A DNA stretch of 64,000 bases, taken from assembly GCF_051020975.1 (NCBI RefSeq), contig NC_135041.1, positions 12,536,256-12,600,255 of the forward strand, written 5' to 3'. Shown in pieces: positions 62,525 to 64,000 of this stretch; the first letter of the stretch is position 1, and every line of letters begins with the position of its first letter. The DNA comes from Osmia lignaria lignaria (lineage: Eukaryota > Arthropoda > Insecta > Hymenoptera > Megachilidae). The translations under genes and the position numbers were made by a program. The notes under the pieces were generated by a model that saw only the letters and a program-made list of their open reading frames with translations, was not told the DNA's origin and made no database searches.

Positions 62525-62940
62525 TTCAGGGAGATACTGGGATGTATGGAATGCAGGAATATAAGTGATACAAGGATGTAAAGGATACAGGCATGTAAGG
62601 GATGCAGGGATGTAAGGGATGTTGGGATATAAAGAAGGCAGGAATGTGAGGAATGCAGAGATGTAAGGGATGTAGACATGTAAGGGAAGCAGAGATGTAA
62701 GGGATGAAGAGATGTAAGGAATGTAGGGATGGAAAGAATGCAGATATGTAAGGGATGAAGAGATGTTAGGAATTTAGGGATGAAACGAATGCAGAGATGT
62801 AAGGGATGAAGAGATGTTAGGAATACTGTGATGTATGCGTTGCTGCGATTATAAGGAATGCGATGATATAAGGGTGCAGCGATATAGACAGTATCGGGAT
62901 AGAGAGGGTACGGGGACAAAAGAATACAAGGGATGGGCTT
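62525..62940 (+). repeat. Degenerate minisatellite, purine orientation
   Basis: Irregular units on the motif GGGATGTAAGGAATGCAGAGA, 12-19 bases long, about 400 bases in all. The 144-codon - strand frame here (Leu/His/Pro-rich periodic peptide) is a by-product of the repeat. Confidence 0.88.
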
Positions 62941-63008
62941 GCGAGGGCCACAAGGGGCAATAAAACAATGAATACCTGAAATGTGTCTTGGCTAATAAGG
63001 AGCAATCT

Positions 63009-63041
63009 TATATATATAAAGCGCAAAGACGTCCGTCAGTG
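63009..63041 (+). promoter_or_regulatory. TATA box plus initiator-like pair inside the repeat domain
   Basis: TATATATATAAAG at 63009-63021 is followed by TCAGTG at 63036-63041, with the initiator A at 63038, about 27-29 bases from the start of the TATA stretch. That matches RNA polymerase II core-promoter geometry. It would read toward satellite array B. Function is not shown. Confidence 0.35.
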
Positions 63042-63125
63042 TCACACCGTCGCGTTTGTGCAGCTAAGTGGTCGGGGTCAAAAGTTACATAGGTTTCAAT
63101 TTTTCTATAGAAAGTCTATGGGTCC

Positions 63126-63345
63126 CACATTTTAGCTTCGGGGTCCCTGACACCCCAAGATGATATCAGGACGGCAGGCAGAGAGGGCCACCGATGCAAC
63201 CGGGGTCCCTGACACCCCGGATGCCATAATGTCGATATACAGAGTATCGCCCTTGCATCCGGGGTCCATGACACCCCGATTCCATATTGTCGATATACAA
63301 AAAGTATCACCCGTGCATCCGGGGTCCCTAACACCCCAGCCATCG
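63126..63345 (+). repeat. 60-bp satellite array B (four units)
   Basis: Cores GGGGTCCCTGACACCCC and variants start at 63140, 63202, 63261 and 63321, same period and orientation as array A 1.6 kb upstream. Spacers belong to the same two subtypes (CAAGATGATATCAGG and CGGATGCCATAATGTCG). Confidence 0.93.
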
Positions 63346-63347
63346 GC

Positions 63348-63482
63348 CGCTATCTATATAAAATCGACGCAAACTATTTGTTAACTTACCGACTGCCGAA
63401 GGGTCGATTACCGACTTTCGGAAGTTCAGTCGATAAGTCGGTAATTTGTTGAGTAGTTTCCGCCGCTTTTGTATAGATGGCG
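63348..63482. mobile_element. 135-bp palindromic element (MITE-like)
   Basis: The left arm 63348-63392 (CGCTATCTATATAAAA to TTACCGA) and the right arm 63438-63482, reverse-complemented (CGCCATCTATACAAAA to TTACCGA), form an imperfect inverted repeat around a 45-bp centre that itself has inverted TTCGG/CCGAA pieces. This is typical of a foldback MITE. A third, solo copy of the arm is at 60291-60335. Confidence 0.6.
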
Positions 63483-64000
63483 CAGTGGTCGAACTTTAAA
63501 AATACTTCATTCTAGGCGGTCTTCTCAAAATATAAGTTTGTCAAATAATTATTCTAATAATTTTTCGGTCTTGTAAAATAATAAATAATAGAGATGATGA
63601 ACCGAGGCCCTCAAGAGGGATGAAATCAAGATAGATCTACTCACCTCGGCAGTCGTGATGGTACTGACTAGTTTTCACCTCGCTCAGCAGTCGGTAGAAC
63701 TCCGGCGTTATTTATTTTGAAAATAACAACTACTTGTCTTCTGATTTATCGAGTTGGCGACAATTAGTTTCTTAGAGTTGACAAAAATTAAAATATATAG
63801 AATAGGGATAATTTAAAGGGATGATGAGAATAATAACCACAGGTTTACTTCCGGTAATTTTTTTTCGATGTATTTACATTTACATGTATGTGTGTGTACA
63901 AGATCGTTAAAAACATTAAATGTTTATGCTCGCGTTACGATAATATATATATTCATGTATTTACATGTGTATTTGTGTGTACAAGATCGTTAAAAACATT
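63483..64000. other. AT-rich downstream sequence ending in an 83-bp tandem duplication
   Basis: No gene is recognised. The last 130 bases contain two copies of TGTGTACAAGATCGTTAAAA (ACAAGATCG at 63898 and 63981, 83 bp apart), with TATTTACAT-rich sequence before each. The array may continue beyond the window. Confidence 0.75.

Larger units (their letters stand above)
60291..63482. mobile_element. Composite repeat domain bracketed by inverted 45-bp ends
   Basis: The left end at 60291-60335 begins CGCCATCTATACAAAA. The reverse complement of 63438-63482 begins identically, and 38 of 45 positions match. Between them lie several tandem-repeat arrays and no recognisable transposase. No target duplication is evident. 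It may be a non-autonomous element that captured satellites, or a satellite-rich intergenic locus invaded by two related short elements. I do not recognise a named family. Confidence 0.4.

Noticed and set aside
62485..62919. 144-codon open frame on the - strand with periodic LHPLH peptides
   Set aside because: It is the translation of the degenerate minisatellite; periodicity comes from the DNA repeat, and no start context or domain supports a gene.

Overview
This is eukaryotic nuclear DNA, most likely from an insect and probably a hymenopteran (bee, wasp or ant). The inference rests on the protein, the intron layout and the AT-rich but CpG-rich base composition. The sequence alone does not fix the species. 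One protein-coding gene is clearly present: the Groucho/TLE transcriptional corepressor, on the + strand, spread over 15 coding exons from 8352 to 58526. Nearly all other open reading frames are chance frames in introns, low-complexity tracts and repeats.

Layout. 1-3990 is upstream DNA in which I recognise no gene. 3991-4405 holds a GAGA-rich probable promoter and a candidate non-coding first exon ending in a strong splice donor. The start codon lies in a second 5' exon (8183-8387). The N-terminal tetramerisation (Q) domain is built from exons C2-C6 (20179-35030), a 33-nt glutamine-rich microexon C7 (35201-35233) follows, and a large Ala/Pro-rich exon C8 (35328-35687) carries the GP region and nuclear localisation signal. 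After a 19.7-kb intron, C9-C15 (55349-58526) encode the CK2-site segment, the Ser/Pro-rich linker and the WD40 propeller that binds WRPW and eh1 peptides of partner repressors. All splice phases agree and give a 766-residue protein, or 755 if the microexon is skipped.

The introns contain simple repeats, long purine/pyrimidine tracts, a 23-base G run, two short inverted-repeat elements sharing the ACAGGGTGTSC terminus, a hAT-like terminal relic and a GC-rich repeat-like block. I found no tRNA, rRNA, CRISPR or nested protein gene.

Downstream of groucho (about 60.3-63.5 kb) is a dense composite repeat domain. It has 76-bp triplicates, a 60-bp satellite whose units carry a GGGGT/ACCCC hairpin and alternate in a roughly 120-bp dimer, four copies of a 93-bp repeat, oppositely oriented degenerate minisatellites, a TATA-Inr promoter-like site, and three copies of a 45-bp terminal sequence. 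Two of those terminal copies bracket the whole domain in inverted orientation. I do not recognise this as a named element, and it is the most unusual part of the window.
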